A DNA stretch of 64,000 nucleotides. Origin: Lentisphaerota bacterium (GTDB lineage: Bacteria > Verrucomicrobiota > Lentisphaeria > Victivallales > Victivallaceae). The notes beneath the pieces were generated by a model that saw only the letters and a list, made by a program, of their open reading frames with translations, was not told the DNA's origin and did no database searches. The position numbers were made by a program, and so were the translations under genes. The DNA is taken from positions 1-64,000 of the forward strand of contig SUWG01000011.1 of the NCBI GenBank assembly GCA_015061625.1, given 5' to 3'. Below, piece after piece: positions 26,354 through 35,027 of this stretch. Every line of letters begins with the position of its first letter. Position 1 is the first letter of the stretch.

Positions 26354-26836
26354 TCAGTAAAGAAGGAATTCGGCGCGGATAACCCGGCGGAAGTTGTTGG
26401 CACTGCCTCCGGTCGTAGTGGAAAAGTTGCGGTAGGGGTTGACGAAGTTGCGATCGACATCGGCATAGATCTGCCGCCAATCGCCCCCGTCGGTATCGTT
26501 GTAGTCAAGCGAGGTCATGAATACCGGGTTGCTGACGACGGCGGCGTGGTCATCATCGATCACCCGGTGGTCGGTAATGAGAATGGCATTTGCGCCGCAT
26601 TCGGCGGCTTTTTCCCGCAATTTATTGATCATGTTTTGGGTGCTGACTTCCCGGTAATCGCCGCTGGCGGTGGCACTGCCCAGCACGGTGTAAGGTCTGG
26701 TGATGCGGGCCGGATCGGTAAAAACGGCGATTTGGGCATCGCTTTCCTGCCGGGGGGCGGTTTTGCCGGTGTATTCGATATTGACACAGCCGCAGAGAAT
26801 GGCGGTGATGGCGATTAATGCAAATGCTTTTCTCAT
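26354..26836 (-). CDS. Small lipoprotein, 160 residues
   Basis: Signal sequence with a lipobox-like end (AITAILCGC), so probably anchored by its lipid to a membrane. The body contains RPYTVLGSATASGDYREVS and LREKAAECGANAILITDHRV, a strand-helix-strand pattern close to YbjQ/DUF4156-type small lipoproteins ('...A...GAnAi..'). Function unknown. GAGGA precedes the ATG. Divergent from dapA with a 158-bp spacer to its start. Confidence 0.65.
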   Translation of the reverse strand: MRKAFALIAITAILCGCVNIEYTGKTAPRQESDAQIAVFTDPARITRPYTVLGSATASGDYREVSTQNMINKLREKAAECGANAILITDHRVIDDDHAAVVSNPVFMTSLDYNDTDGGDWRQIYADVDRNFVNPYRNFSTTTGGSANNFRRVIRAEFLLY

Positions 26837-26919
26837 AAAAAATCCTCGGTTGAAGTGCCGTTTTTGTTTATTCTGTTATTAAAATAATGTCCGGAATGCA
26901 TTTTTTCAAGTTATATTAT

Positions 26920-26948
26920 TTGATTTTATGGCATGATGGTAGTAAATT
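26920..26948 (+). promoter_or_regulatory. Candidate promoter of dapA
   Basis: TTGATT (26920-26925), 17 bp, TAAATT (26943-26948), about 47 bp before the dapA ATG. Confidence 0.45.
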
Positions 26949-26994
26949 ATATATCAAGTATGATTTACTGATAACTCATTCAGGGAAGATTATT

Positions 26995-27864
26995 ATGGTT
27001 TTGCAAGGTGTTTATACCGCGTTGGTGACACCTTTCCGCAATGGAAAGGTCGATTATGAAGCATTTGAAGCGTTGCTGGAGCGTCAGATCGCCGGTAAAG
27101 TTGCCGGGGTCGTGCCGGTCGGTACTACGGGTGAATCCCCGACGCTTTCGATGGAAGAGCATACTGAAGTCATCGCCAGAACGGTGGAGATCGTCAACGG
27201 CCGCTGTCAGGTCATTGCCGGAAGCGGAGCGAATTCCACGGAAGAGGCGATCCATCTGACCATGGAAGCCAAAGCTGCCGGTGCGGATGCCTCATTACAG
27301 GTGACTCCGTATTACAACAAGCCCACGCAGGAAGGCATTTACCGTCATTTTTCCGTGATCGCGGAAAAGAGTCAACTGCCGGTGGTGCTTTACAATGTGC
27401 CGGGGCGGGCCGGAGTGCCGATCGCAGTGGAAACGATTGCCCGTTTATCTGCCAATCCGCTGATGGTGGCGGTGAAAGAGGCCGGCGGCAGTGTTGACCG
27501 GGTATCGGCGATCAAAGATCAGTGTGACATCACGGTGTTAAGTGGCGATGATTCACTGACACTGCCGATGATGTCCGTGGGGGCATCCGGCATTATCAGT
27601 GTGGCATCAAATATCATTCCCGGTGAATTATCGGAAATGGTCGCGCTGGCCCTCAAAGGTGATTTTGCCGGAGCGTTGGCTTATCACCAAAAGTATTACG
27701 GACTTTTCCGGGATCTCTTTATTGAAAGCAACCCCATTCCGGTCAAAGCGGCGATGGCATTGCGCAACGAGATCGCCGGTGAATACCGTCTGCCGTTGTG
27801 CGAAATGAGTGCGGCTCATCTGGAAACGTTGACTGCCACTTTGAAAAAGTGCGGCGCTCTTTAA
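26995..27864 (+). CDS. dapA: 4-hydroxy-tetrahydrodipicolinate synthase
   Basis: 290 residues from the ATG at 26995 (AGGGAAG 7 bp upstream). The frame is open further upstream, but those codons do not fit the family. It condenses pyruvate with aspartate semialdehyde in the lysine/diaminopimelate path. Residues fall exactly at E. coli positions: Thr44/Thr45, Tyr107, Tyr133, Arg138 and Schiff-base Lys161. This separates it from the two NanA-like paralogues in the window, which lack the Arg138 equivalent. A perfect terminator follows, so it is a single-gene unit. Confidence 0.92.
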   Translation: MVLQGVYTALVTPFRNGKVDYEAFEALLERQIAGKVAGVVPVGTTGESPTLSMEEHTEVIARTVEIVNGRCQVIAGSGANSTEEAIHLTMEAKAAGADASLQVTPYYNKPTQEGIYRHFSVIAEKSQLPVVLYNVPGRAGVPIAVETIARLSANPLMVAVKEAGGSVDRVSAIKDQCDITVLSGDDSLTLPMMSVGASGIISVASNIIPGELSEMVALALKGDFAGALAYHQKYYGLFRDLFIESNPIPVKAAMALRNEIAGEYRLPLCEMSAAHLETLTATLKKCGAL

Positions 27865-27880
27865 AAATTTCAGTTGAATC

Positions 27881-27921
27881 ACGGTTTGACCGGAATATAT
27901 ACCGGTCAAACCGTTGTTTTT
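27881..27921 (+). terminator. Rho-independent terminator of dapA
   Basis: ACGGTTTGACCGG (27881-27893) pairs over 13 bp with CCGGTCAAACCGT (27902-27914), followed by TGTTTTTC. It ends 17 bp before the next gene's start, so the MFS gene must have a promoter inside this spacer or depend on read-through. Confidence 0.85.
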
Positions 27922-27937
27922 CAGGGGGTGGATTTTT

Positions 27938-29125
27938 ATGCTGATCCGGATACTTGCTTATTTTGTTCCCTTTGCCATCAACTTTCTCAACGGCGGATTT
28001 TTCTTTATTTCCGCCAAACGTTTTTCTGAAGCGGGCTGTTCCGGGGTGGTGGTCGGTTCATCCGTAGCCTCATGGGGTATAGCGTATTGCATCACCACGT
28101 CGCTTATCAGCCGTCTGGTCAAAACTTCCAATGCTCTGCGCTGGATCCTTGCCGGTGGAGTGTGTCTGATGGCCACGTCGCTGGGCTTCATCATTTTTGA
28201 TGCGCTTTATATGCAGTTTGTGTGGATGATCACCGCCGGATTCGGAGCGGCACTTTTCTGCACGCCGTTTCAAATTTTCGCCAAATCCATTGAATCCGGC
28301 AATAAGAAAGAAACTTCCGGCACGGTGAAAGCCACGGCGTTTTACACATTGACTTGGAGTGCGGGTTTTGCCACCGGGCCGCTCGCCTTTGCCCGGTTGT
28401 CGGCAAGGAACGGATTTTACGTTACGTTTGCGCTGGCGGCGATGGTGACATTGAGCGTGATTTTGCTCGCTTTACTGCGTAAACCGGACTCCGGTAAATG
28501 CGAAAATGCCGAAGCGGCACTGCCGGAAACTGCCGGAAAGAATCAGCGTTTTACCACTGCGACCTATACCCGGTTGGCCATTCTCGGCTGGATCGTCGGC
28601 GGTCTGGGTACGGCGATGGTCTGCCAGTTCCGCGCCATGTGGCCGAAACTCGGCACTGAACTGGATTTGCCCTTTTACCATGTCGCATATATCACGGCAT
28701 TATTCAGTTATGTGCAGGGGTTGACGGCGTTGGCACTTTACCGGAGCAAAGAGTGGATGTTCCGCAGATTTCCGGCGTTATTGATGAGTATTGCCGGTGT
28801 GGCCGGTCTGCTGATATTCACCTTTGCCCATTCGCTGATGTACTTTTATCCGGCAGCGGTGCTGGGGGGGATTTATTCCGGGTGTATTTACTTTTATCTG
28901 GTTTATCACTCGCTGGCCCATCCGGAAAAAAGCAGTTTCTTTGTCGCGGGCAATGAAATTATCGTCGGAGTAGTGAGCATAAGTTCAACCCTGATCGGCG
29001 GGTTGCTGGTGGATTGTTTCAACTTTACCGGAGCGGCATTTGTTTTTGCTTCCCTGCTGGTGCTGATCGCATTTGCCACCCAGTTGACCATGCTGGTTCC
29101 GGAGAAACTTCAGGAGGAGATATGA
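27938..29125 (+). CDS. Major facilitator superfamily transporter
   Basis: 395 residues, about 12 membrane spans (FVPFAINFLNGGFFFISAKR, GSSVASWGIAYCITTSLISRLV, LAGGVCLMATSLGFIIF and so on), with a polar central loop near residue 190. The start ATG at 27938 has a GGGGGTGG site 7 bp upstream. Substrate cannot be read from sequence. The next gene's ATG overlaps its TGA (ATGA), so it is co-translated with the homocysteine methyltransferase/MTHFR protein. This hints at a sulfur amino acid or related substrate, but that is inference. Confidence 0.75.
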   Translation: MLIRILAYFVPFAINFLNGGFFFISAKRFSEAGCSGVVVGSSVASWGIAYCITTSLISRLVKTSNALRWILAGGVCLMATSLGFIIFDALYMQFVWMITAGFGAALFCTPFQIFAKSIESGNKKETSGTVKATAFYTLTWSAGFATGPLAFARLSARNGFYVTFALAAMVTLSVILLALLRKPDSGKCENAEAALPETAGKNQRFTTATYTRLAILGWIVGGLGTAMVCQFRAMWPKLGTELDLPFYHVAYITALFSYVQGLTALALYRSKEWMFRRFPALLMSIAGVAGLLIFTFAHSLMYFYPAAVLGGIYSGCIYFYLVYHSLAHPEKSSFFVAGNEIIVGVVSISSTLIGGLLVDCFNFTGAAFVFASLLVLIAFATQLTMLVPEKLQEEI

Positions 29126-30936
29126 ATCACGGTGAATTGCAGAAAAAACTTCAGGAAAACATCCTGATTTTCGATGGCGGATTCGGCACGGAACTTTACC
29201 GCCGCAACTTTTTCGTCAACAACTCCTACGATGCTCTCTGTCTGAATGCCCCGGAAGTGGTATCCGCCATTCACCAATCCTATGTGGATGCCGGAGCGGA
29301 AGTGCTGACTACCAACACTTACAATGCCAACGCGGTGGCGTTGCGCCAGTTCGGCATTGCCGACCGGGCGGAAAAGATCAACCATGCCGCCGTGGCAGTG
29401 GCGCGTAAAGCCGCCGCCGGTAAGCCGGAAATTCTCATTGCCGGTTCGATCGGGCCCGCTCCGGTCAATGGTGATGAAGCGATCGCCGATCAAGCCGGAT
29501 TTCTCATCGGCGGCGGAGCGGATTTCATCATCTTTGAATCCATTTCCTCTCTCCGGGAACTGCAAACGGCACTTGAGGCGGTGAAAGGTAAAAATATCGC
29601 TTTTGTCACCAGTTTTGTTTTCGATGAAAACGGTAAAATCGCTGATGGATCGGAGTTTGCAGAAATTGAGAATATTCTGAAATCTGCTCCGGTAATGCCG
29701 GATGCCGTCGGTTTGAATTGCGGTACCGGGCCGGAAACCACCTTGAATGCATTGGAAAAAATCATCCGGCAAACGGCATTGCCCCTGATCGTGCAACCCG
29801 GATCGGGAGTACCGAAAAGTGTGGATAACCGCTTTATGCAAATGACTACTCCGGAATACTTTACCACCTATTCCATGCGGTATTTGAATCTCGGTGCCAA
29901 AGGTCTGGGCGGCTGTTGCGGTATCACCCCGGAACATATCGCCGATATGGTGCGTTCCCTCAAGCCGCTGGCCGCCGGAGCCAAAAAATCCATGCCGCCG
30001 GTCGAGGTGAAAGAGTGTGCGGAACTTATTCCGGTGCCGCTGAAAGAAAAAAGTTCTTTCGGCCGGAAACTTGCCGATGGCAAATTCGTCAAACTTATCG
30101 AAATGACTCCGCCCAGAGGATTCGACCTGACTTCCACCGTGGAAAAGGCGAAAATCTGTGCCGCCGCCGGGATCGATGCCATAAATATTCCCGATGGCCC
30201 GCGGGCAAGCTGCCGCATTTCCCAGATCATTACCGCGATCGAAATCCAGGAAAAAGCAGGCATTGAAACGATCGTCCACTGTTGCGCCCGTGACCGCAAC
30301 CTGATAAGTCTGCAATCCATGATCCTCGGCTGTATGGCGAAAAATCTGCGTAACATCCTCTTTGTTACCGGCGACCCCCCGAAACTCGGCGATTATCCAT
30401 TCAGTTCCGGAGTATTCGATGTCGATTCGATCGGCATGGTCAAATTGCAGAACCGCCTCAACCGCGGCGTGGATGTCGGCGGTCAGCCGCTGGGCAATGA
30501 TATCAAAACTGCGATCGTTGCCGGTGTCGGCGCCGATCCCAATGCAATAGATATGACCAGAGAATACCGCCGCCTGGAAGAAAAAGTCGCTTCCGGCGCA
30601 GAATTCATCATCACCCAGCCGGTATTCGACCCGCCGACTTTGCTTAAGTTCCTCCGCAACGTGCGCCGGAATTTCGGCATCCCCGTCATCGCCGGAGTGT
30701 GGCCATTTGCCAGTTACCGCAACGCCTTATTCATGAAAAATGAAGTCCCCGGCGTGATCGTGCCGGATTGGATCATGACCGCTATGGAAAACGCCGGTGA
30801 TAAAGAGGCCCAACGCAACGAAGGTATCCGTATCGCCCGGCAAATACTTGACGAGATCCGCAGCGAAATCAACGGCGTCGCCACCAGCGCACCATTCGGC
30901 AACGTCAACACCGCCCTTGCCCTTTTTGAAGAATAA
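29122..30936 (+). CDS. Bifunctional homocysteine S-methyltransferase / methylenetetrahydrofolate reductase
   Basis: 604 residues, YitJ-like fusion. Residues ~12-300 are the homocysteine methyltransferase barrel with zinc cysteines Cys200 (GLNCGTGP) and Cys265-Cys266 (GGCCGITPEH). Residues ~315-604 are the MTHFR flavin barrel (KLIEMTPPRG, DGPRASCRIS, FVTGDPPKLGDYPF, FIITQPVFD). It makes 5-methyl-THF and passes the methyl group to homocysteine, giving methionine. AGGAGGAGA lies just before the ATG, inside the MFS gene, with a 4-bp overlap. A large hairpin follows the stop. No SAM riboswitch is seen upstream. Confidence 0.9.
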   Translation: MNHGELQKKLQENILIFDGGFGTELYRRNFFVNNSYDALCLNAPEVVSAIHQSYVDAGAEVLTTNTYNANAVALRQFGIADRAEKINHAAVAVARKAAAGKPEILIAGSIGPAPVNGDEAIADQAGFLIGGGADFIIFESISSLRELQTALEAVKGKNIAFVTSFVFDENGKIADGSEFAEIENILKSAPVMPDAVGLNCGTGPETTLNALEKIIRQTALPLIVQPGSGVPKSVDNRFMQMTTPEYFTTYSMRYLNLGAKGLGGCCGITPEHIADMVRSLKPLAAGAKKSMPPVEVKECAELIPVPLKEKSSFGRKLADGKFVKLIEMTPPRGFDLTSTVEKAKICAAAGIDAINIPDGPRASCRISQIITAIEIQEKAGIETIVHCCARDRNLISLQSMILGCMAKNLRNILFVTGDPPKLGDYPFSSGVFDVDSIGMVKLQNRLNRGVDVGGQPLGNDIKTAIVAGVGADPNAIDMTREYRRLEEKVASGAEFIITQPVFDPPTLLKFLRNVRRNFGIPVIAGVWPFASYRNALFMKNEVPGVIVPDWIMTAMENAGDKEAQRNEGIRIARQILDEIRSEINGVATSAPFGNVNTALALFEE

Positions 30937-30948
30937 CGTGGATATTTC

Positions 30949-30997
30949 GGGGGAGGGAAAAACTTCTTTTCACGGGAAAAGAGGTTTTTTCCTCCCC
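30949..30997. terminator. Large hairpin terminator after the YitJ-like gene
   Basis: GGGGGAGG with AAAAA (from 30949) pairs with TTTTTTCCTCCCCC (to 30997), and CTTCTTTTC/GAAAAGAGG extends the stem. The A and T tracts make it able to end transcription in either direction. Confidence 0.65.
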
Positions 30998-31071
30998 CAA
31001 ACCCCCACCTTTTTCAAGAAAAGCGGGATAGTTTTGCTCCCGTTGGTCGCAAAACGGATCATTTTCTATAA

Positions 31072-31205
31072 ATCAACACATCCTTACTCGCGCAAGCGAG
31101 CGCTTCACTTTCGCCGCAAGGCGAAAAGCTTCACATTGCGGAGCAATGCTTCACGCCGGGAAGAATTCCCGGCACTTCACGTTGATTTGCGGCACGCAAA
31201 TCAAC
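31072..31205 (+). repeat. Stem-loop block D1 (hairpins joined by GCTTCAC)
   Basis: Five small hairpins in a row, separated by a constant heptamer-like (G)CTTCAC: CTCGC-gca-aGCGAG, TTTCGCC-gcaa-GGCGAAA, ATTGC-gga-GCAAT, GCCGGGAA-gaa-TTCCCGGC, then GATTTGCG...CGCAAATC. It is preceded by ATCAACACATCCTTA. More copies lie at 31442-31818. The spacer 30937-31843 has no gene. Confidence 0.85.
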
Positions 31206-31270
31206 CCCCCGCGCTCCCGTTGGTCGCAAGACCGGCAATACGCTTTTGCAACTGCAAAAGGTGCGATCCA

Positions 31271-31430
31271 ACCGGTGGATGCAGTGCGAGGCAAGGTCGC
31301 AGCCAAATCAAGGCGAAAGCGAGGGAGTGTATAACCATACTCGACCGAGCTTGAGTCCGCCGATTTGGCAAGAGATTGTCCGCAATGCGCCACCGCAGGT
31401 TATATTTTTCACAAAAATCAAGACAATAAC
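31271..31430 (+). repeat. Repeat A, copy A4, with conserved 3' flank
   Basis: Canonical copy. Arms GCCAAATC (31302-31309) and GATTTGGC (31362-31369), inner GAGTGTATAACCATACTC, followed by GCGCCACCG and GTTATATTTTTCACAAAAAT, a flank shared with the copies at 39.2 kb and (partly) 57.7 and 58.9 kb. It lies between stem-loop blocks D1 and D2. Confidence 0.85.
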
Positions 31431-31441
31431 TATTTTTTATA

Positions 31442-31818
31442 AATCAACATATCCTTACTCGCAAAGCGAGCGCTTCACTTTCGCCGCAAGGCGAAAAGCT
31501 TCACATTGCGGAGCAATGCTTCACGCCGGGAAGAATTCCCGGCGCTTCACTTTGATTTGCGGCACGCAAATCAACATATCCTTACTCGCAAAGCGAGCGC
31601 TTCACTTTCGCCGCAAGGCGAAAAGCTTCACATTGCGAAGCAATGCTTCACGCCGGGAAGAATTCCCGGCACTTCACGTTGATTTGCGACACGCAAATCA
31701 ACACCTAAGCACATCCTTACTCGCAAAGCGAGCGCTTCACTTTCGCCTCAAGGCGAAAAGCTTCACATTGCGAAGCAATGCTTCACGCCGGGAAGAATTC
31801 CCGGCGCTTCACGTTGAT
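31442..31818 (+). repeat. Stem-loop blocks D2-D4, tandem
   Basis: Three further copies of the five-hairpin block, with periods of 127 and 135 bp. Each hairpin keeps its own arms but varies in its loop (CTCGC-aaa-GCGAG, TCGCC-tcaa-GGCGA, ATTGC-gaa-GCAAT), while the GCTTCAC linker is constant. Block D4 ends 25 bp before the stop of the decarboxylase gene that reads toward it. Confidence 0.85.
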
Positions 31819-31843
31819 TTCCGGCGGATTTTAATAATGCTTT

Positions 31844-33301
31844 TTACCGCAGAGAAAGGATGAGAGCGAGCAGCTCATCCAGTTTTTCATGAGTCTGCAG
31901 AGGATTGAGCAACGTGAATTTCAAACAGACATTGCCGTTGCATACCGTTTGACCGATGACCACGCCGTGATGGTGGAGCAATGCCCGCCGGATACGCTTA
32001 TTCATCGTATCGGCATCTTCACTGCTTCCGGCAGGCGGCAGCACTCTGAACACCACCGAACTGATTTCCGGAGCGGTAATGACCTCACAATCGGCATCCG
32101 CTTGCAAAATCGAGTGGAAATACGCCGCATTGTCAATACATCTGGTGATCAATTCCGACCAGCCGTCGGCTCCGCGCATTTTGAATGAGACCCAAACCTT
32201 GAGCGCATCGAAACGGCGGGTGGTCTGCATGGACTTGTTGACCAGATTGATGTAGCCGTCTTCCTCATCCTCCTCACGGTTGAGATAATCGGCGTGGATG
32301 GTCAATGCATCAAAATTGCGCTTGTCCCGGATCAGCGAAGCACTGCAGCTGATCGGCATGAGGAACATCTTGTGAAAGTCCACGGTAATGGAATCGGCCA
32401 GAGCCAATCCGGCCACCCGGTGGGCATATTTCTTTGACAGCACCACGCCGCTGCCGTAGGCGGCGTCAGCATGGAGCCACAAGCCGTAACGGTCACACAA
32501 TTCACGCAACTTTTCCAGCGGGTCGATACTGCCGAAGTCGGTCGTGCCGACCGTAGCGGCGATACAGAAAGGTATATTGCCGGCGGCAATATCTTTTTCG
32601 ATCAATTTTTCCAGCGTATCAACATCCATCTGCATTGCATCGTTGACCGGCACTTTGACGACAGCCTCATAACCCATGCCCATCAGATGCGCACTTTTTT
32701 CCATGGAAAAGTGGGAAATTTCCGAGGAATACATCCGCAACTTGCGGAAGTTTTCCGGCAGACCGTGTTTCTTGATATCGTAATGCAGTTTCTCATTGCA
32801 GAACCAATCTCTGGCCAGCAGTAATCCGGAAAGGTTGGATTGCGACCCGCCGGAAGTAAATACCCCGTCGGAATTCTCATCATAGCCGTACATTTTGCAG
32901 AGATTGCGGATAACTTCCACCTCGATTTCCGTGGCCACCGGAGCCTGATCCCAGGAATCCATGGATTGATTGAATGTGGAAATGATCAATTCGGCGGCGA
33001 TGGTTTCCACCAATGCGGCACTGTGCAAATGCGCCATATAGTTGGTCGATGCCGGACGCACCAGATTGGGCAGGATCTTGCTTTTGATCTCATCGAGGAT
33101 CGCCGCAAAACCGCAACCTTTTTCCGGAAGCAATTCGTCAGTGTGTACTGCATCACGCAATTCGTATGGCGGCATACCGGCGTAAGCCTGCTCATCAACC
33201 ATGGAAGCGGCAATCGCACGGATTGTCGCTTCCATCATTTCAATATAGGCTTGTTTGCCGGAATTTTCCGAGGTCAGAAAAAGATTATTTTTTGAATTCA
33301 T
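31844..33301 (-). CDS. ddc: L-2,4-diaminobutyrate decarboxylase
   Basis: 485 residues from the ATG at 33301, which lies inside the end of the aminotransferase gene (17-bp overlap). PLP group II decarboxylase: FTSGGSQSNLSGLLLARD, AATVGTTDFGSIDPL, WLHADAAYGSG and the PLP lysine in DFHKMF. The pairing with a diaminobutyrate aminotransferase identifies the substrate. Together they make 1,3-diaminopropane, a precursor of norspermidine, as in Acinetobacter and Vibrio. On sequence alone a glutamate or aspartate decarboxylase would be harder to exclude. The stem-loop array lies directly downstream. Confidence 0.85.
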   Translation of the reverse strand: MNSKNNLFLTSENSGKQAYIEMMEATIRAIAASMVDEQAYAGMPPYELRDAVHTDELLPEKGCGFAAILDEIKSKILPNLVRPASTNYMAHLHSAALVETIAAELIISTFNQSMDSWDQAPVATEIEVEVIRNLCKMYGYDENSDGVFTSGGSQSNLSGLLLARDWFCNEKLHYDIKKHGLPENFRKLRMYSSEISHFSMEKSAHLMGMGYEAVVKVPVNDAMQMDVDTLEKLIEKDIAAGNIPFCIAATVGTTDFGSIDPLEKLRELCDRYGLWLHADAAYGSGVVLSKKYAHRVAGLALADSITVDFHKMFLMPISCSASLIRDKRNFDALTIHADYLNREEDEEDGYINLVNKSMQTTRRFDALKVWVSFKMRGADGWSELITRCIDNAAYFHSILQADADCEVITAPEISSVVFRVLPPAGSSEDADTMNKRIRRALLHHHGVVIGQTVCNGNVCLKFTLLNPLQTHEKLDELLALILSLR

Positions 33302-34679
33302 TATCGACCTCAATGACCACCTTTTCAAAGATGCTGATCATGGTATCCAGATCTTCTCTGCTCACATTGAGTGCGCAAAGACAGCGCATGACCGAACCGT
33401 GACGGCCGCCTTTTTCCATGACGAGTTTGTTTTCAAAACATTTTTTCTGGATCAGTGCGGCGATCTCACCGGAAGCGGGCAGAGAACCGATCACATCCGG
33501 AGTGCCTTTGGGATCGACAAATTCGCAACCGGACATCAAACCTTTGCCGCGGATATCGCCGATGATGGAAACTTTCTTTTTGAGTTCCAGCATTTTTTCC
33601 CGCAGATAGTCACCTTTGGCCCGGACTTCAGCGAGGAATTCCGGTTGGGAAACGCGGTTCATCACCACCGTACCGGCGCACATGGCCAACTGGTTGCCGC
33701 GGAAAGTACCGGCATGGGCTCCGGGAGTCCATTTATCCAGTTCCTTATTGTAGATGACCACCGACATCGGCTGGGTGCCGCCGATGGCTTTGGAACACAG
33801 AATCACATCCGGCACGATGTCAGCATATTCAAAGGCGAAAAATCTGCCGGAACGGCCCACGCCGCACTGGATCTCATCGACGATCATCGGGATACCCAGT
33901 TCTTTGGTCACGCGGCGGACGGTCTGGAGAAACTCCACCGGAGCGGGGATGACGCCGCCTTCGCCCTGGATCGGCTCAAGGATGACCGCCGCGGGTTTGG
34001 TGATGCCGCTTTCGGGGTCTTTGAGCATTCTTTCAAAATAGTTGCAGCAGGCTTTGACACCGGCTTCACCGCCCAGACCGAAAGGACAGCGGTAATCGTA
34101 GGGATAAGGGAAGAAGTTGACTTCCGGCATCAGCGCATGGACTTTGGCTTTGGCTCCGATATTGCCGGTCAGTGACAGTGCGCCGTGACCCATGCCGTGA
34201 TAACCGCCGGCAAAGGCGATCACCGAACTGCGGCCGGTAGCGGTTTTGCAGAGTTTGATCGCCGCATCAGTGGCATCGGTACCGGAAGGACTGCAGAACT
34301 GGATCTTGACATTGCCCTGCATCTCTTCGGGAAGCAGGGAAATGAGCGTATGCACGAAACGGTCTTTTACCGGAGTGGTAAGATCGAGGGTATGCAACGG
34401 AGCATCGTTGGAAATCAGATCGATCATCGCCTGATTGATCTCCGGGTCATTGTGTCCCAGAGCGAGGGTGCCGGCACCGCAGAGAAAATCCAGATAGCGG
34501 TTGCCTTCGACATCTTCGATCCACGAGCCTTTGGCCCTGACAAGTGAGAAGGGAAATTTTCTGGGGTAACTTCTGGCATTGGATTCTGTATTCTCCTGCC
34601 GAATCATATAATCGGCATTAGTTACCGCCTGACCGCCGAATTTGGCGGTATTGTCCTGAAAATCATTCTTAAGTGCCAT
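33285..34679 (-). CDS. dat: Diaminobutyrate--2-oxoglutarate aminotransferase
   Basis: 464 residues from the ATG at 34679 (AAAGGG upstream). Class III aminotransferase that makes L-2,4-diaminobutyrate from aspartate semialdehyde and glutamate. Motifs: FLCGAGTLALGHNDPEI, FCSPSGTDATDAAIKL, FAGGYHGMGHGALSLTGN, ILEPIQGEGGVIPAP, IVDEIQCGVGRSG and the PLP lysine in CSKAIGG. Overlaps ddc by 17 bp. Promoter at 34791-34819 with a leader of about 110 bases. Confidence 0.88.
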   Translation of the reverse strand: MALKNDFQDNTAKFGGQAVTNADYMIRQENTESNARSYPRKFPFSLVRAKGSWIEDVEGNRYLDFLCGAGTLALGHNDPEINQAMIDLISNDAPLHTLDLTTPVKDRFVHTLISLLPEEMQGNVKIQFCSPSGTDATDAAIKLCKTATGRSSVIAFAGGYHGMGHGALSLTGNIGAKAKVHALMPEVNFFPYPYDYRCPFGLGGEAGVKACCNYFERMLKDPESGITKPAAVILEPIQGEGGVIPAPVEFLQTVRRVTKELGIPMIVDEIQCGVGRSGRFFAFEYADIVPDVILCSKAIGGTQPMSVVIYNKELDKWTPGAHAGTFRGNQLAMCAGTVVMNRVSQPEFLAEVRAKGDYLREKMLELKKKVSIIGDIRGKGLMSGCEFVDPKGTPDVIGSLPASGEIAALIQKKCFENKLVMEKGGRHGSVMRCLCALNVSREDLDTMISIFEKVVIEVDNEFKK

Positions 34680-34790
34680 TGCATGGGCCCTTTTTGGTTG
34701 CGGAATTGAACCTCGCTTCCGTTTTTTTGTTAATAATTCATAAATCCGACCCCACCGGACAAAAAAGGGGCCGGTTATTTGCAAACACCT

Positions 34791-34819
34791 AAAATAGCAT
34801 TATGCGGGGATGATTGCAA
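34791..34819 (-). promoter_or_regulatory. Promoter of dat-ddc
   Basis: TTGCAA (34819-34814), 17 bp, TATTTT (34796-34791) on the minus strand. Confidence 0.5.
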
Positions 34820-35027
34820 GCCGCAAATGCAGTAAAATAGCGAAAAAATAGCCATTTTGCCATTTTCTGCGGCAAATATGTTTACTTACAGCCTTGAGAA
34901 ACCGGCGGCCTTGCTTCGCACAGCCCCCCGGCGGAGGAGTGCGCCGCGGCAAGTAGTGTAAAGCAGACCGCTTCCGGGTGGTTTCCAGCGAAAAACGGGA
35001 CAACCCCCCGGGAAAGCTTTTCCGTTC

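Noticed and set aside
29014-29121. Upstream extension of the methyltransferase/MTHFR gene by 36 codons
   Set aside because: It would overlap the MFS gene in another frame, and the family begins at the ATG at 29122, which has AGGAGGAGA just before it.
29050-29121. SAM riboswitch before the YitJ-like gene
   Set aside because: The upstream DNA is coding sequence of the MFS gene, and there is no conserved SAM aptamer core or terminator.
31072-31818. CRISPR-like reading of the stem-loop array
   Set aside because: Repeats of 7 bp between palindromes of fixed order, and whole blocks are duplicated. There are no unique spacers.
31246-31863. 205-codon open frame across the stem-loop array
   Set aside because: It translates the repeats themselves (arms and linkers give repeated Ser/Arg/Lys words). 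The same phrases appear wherever the repeats occur, with no ribosome site.
33255-34175. 306-codon plus-strand open frame
   Set aside because: Antisense to the dat gene, whose aminotransferase motifs are unmistakable.
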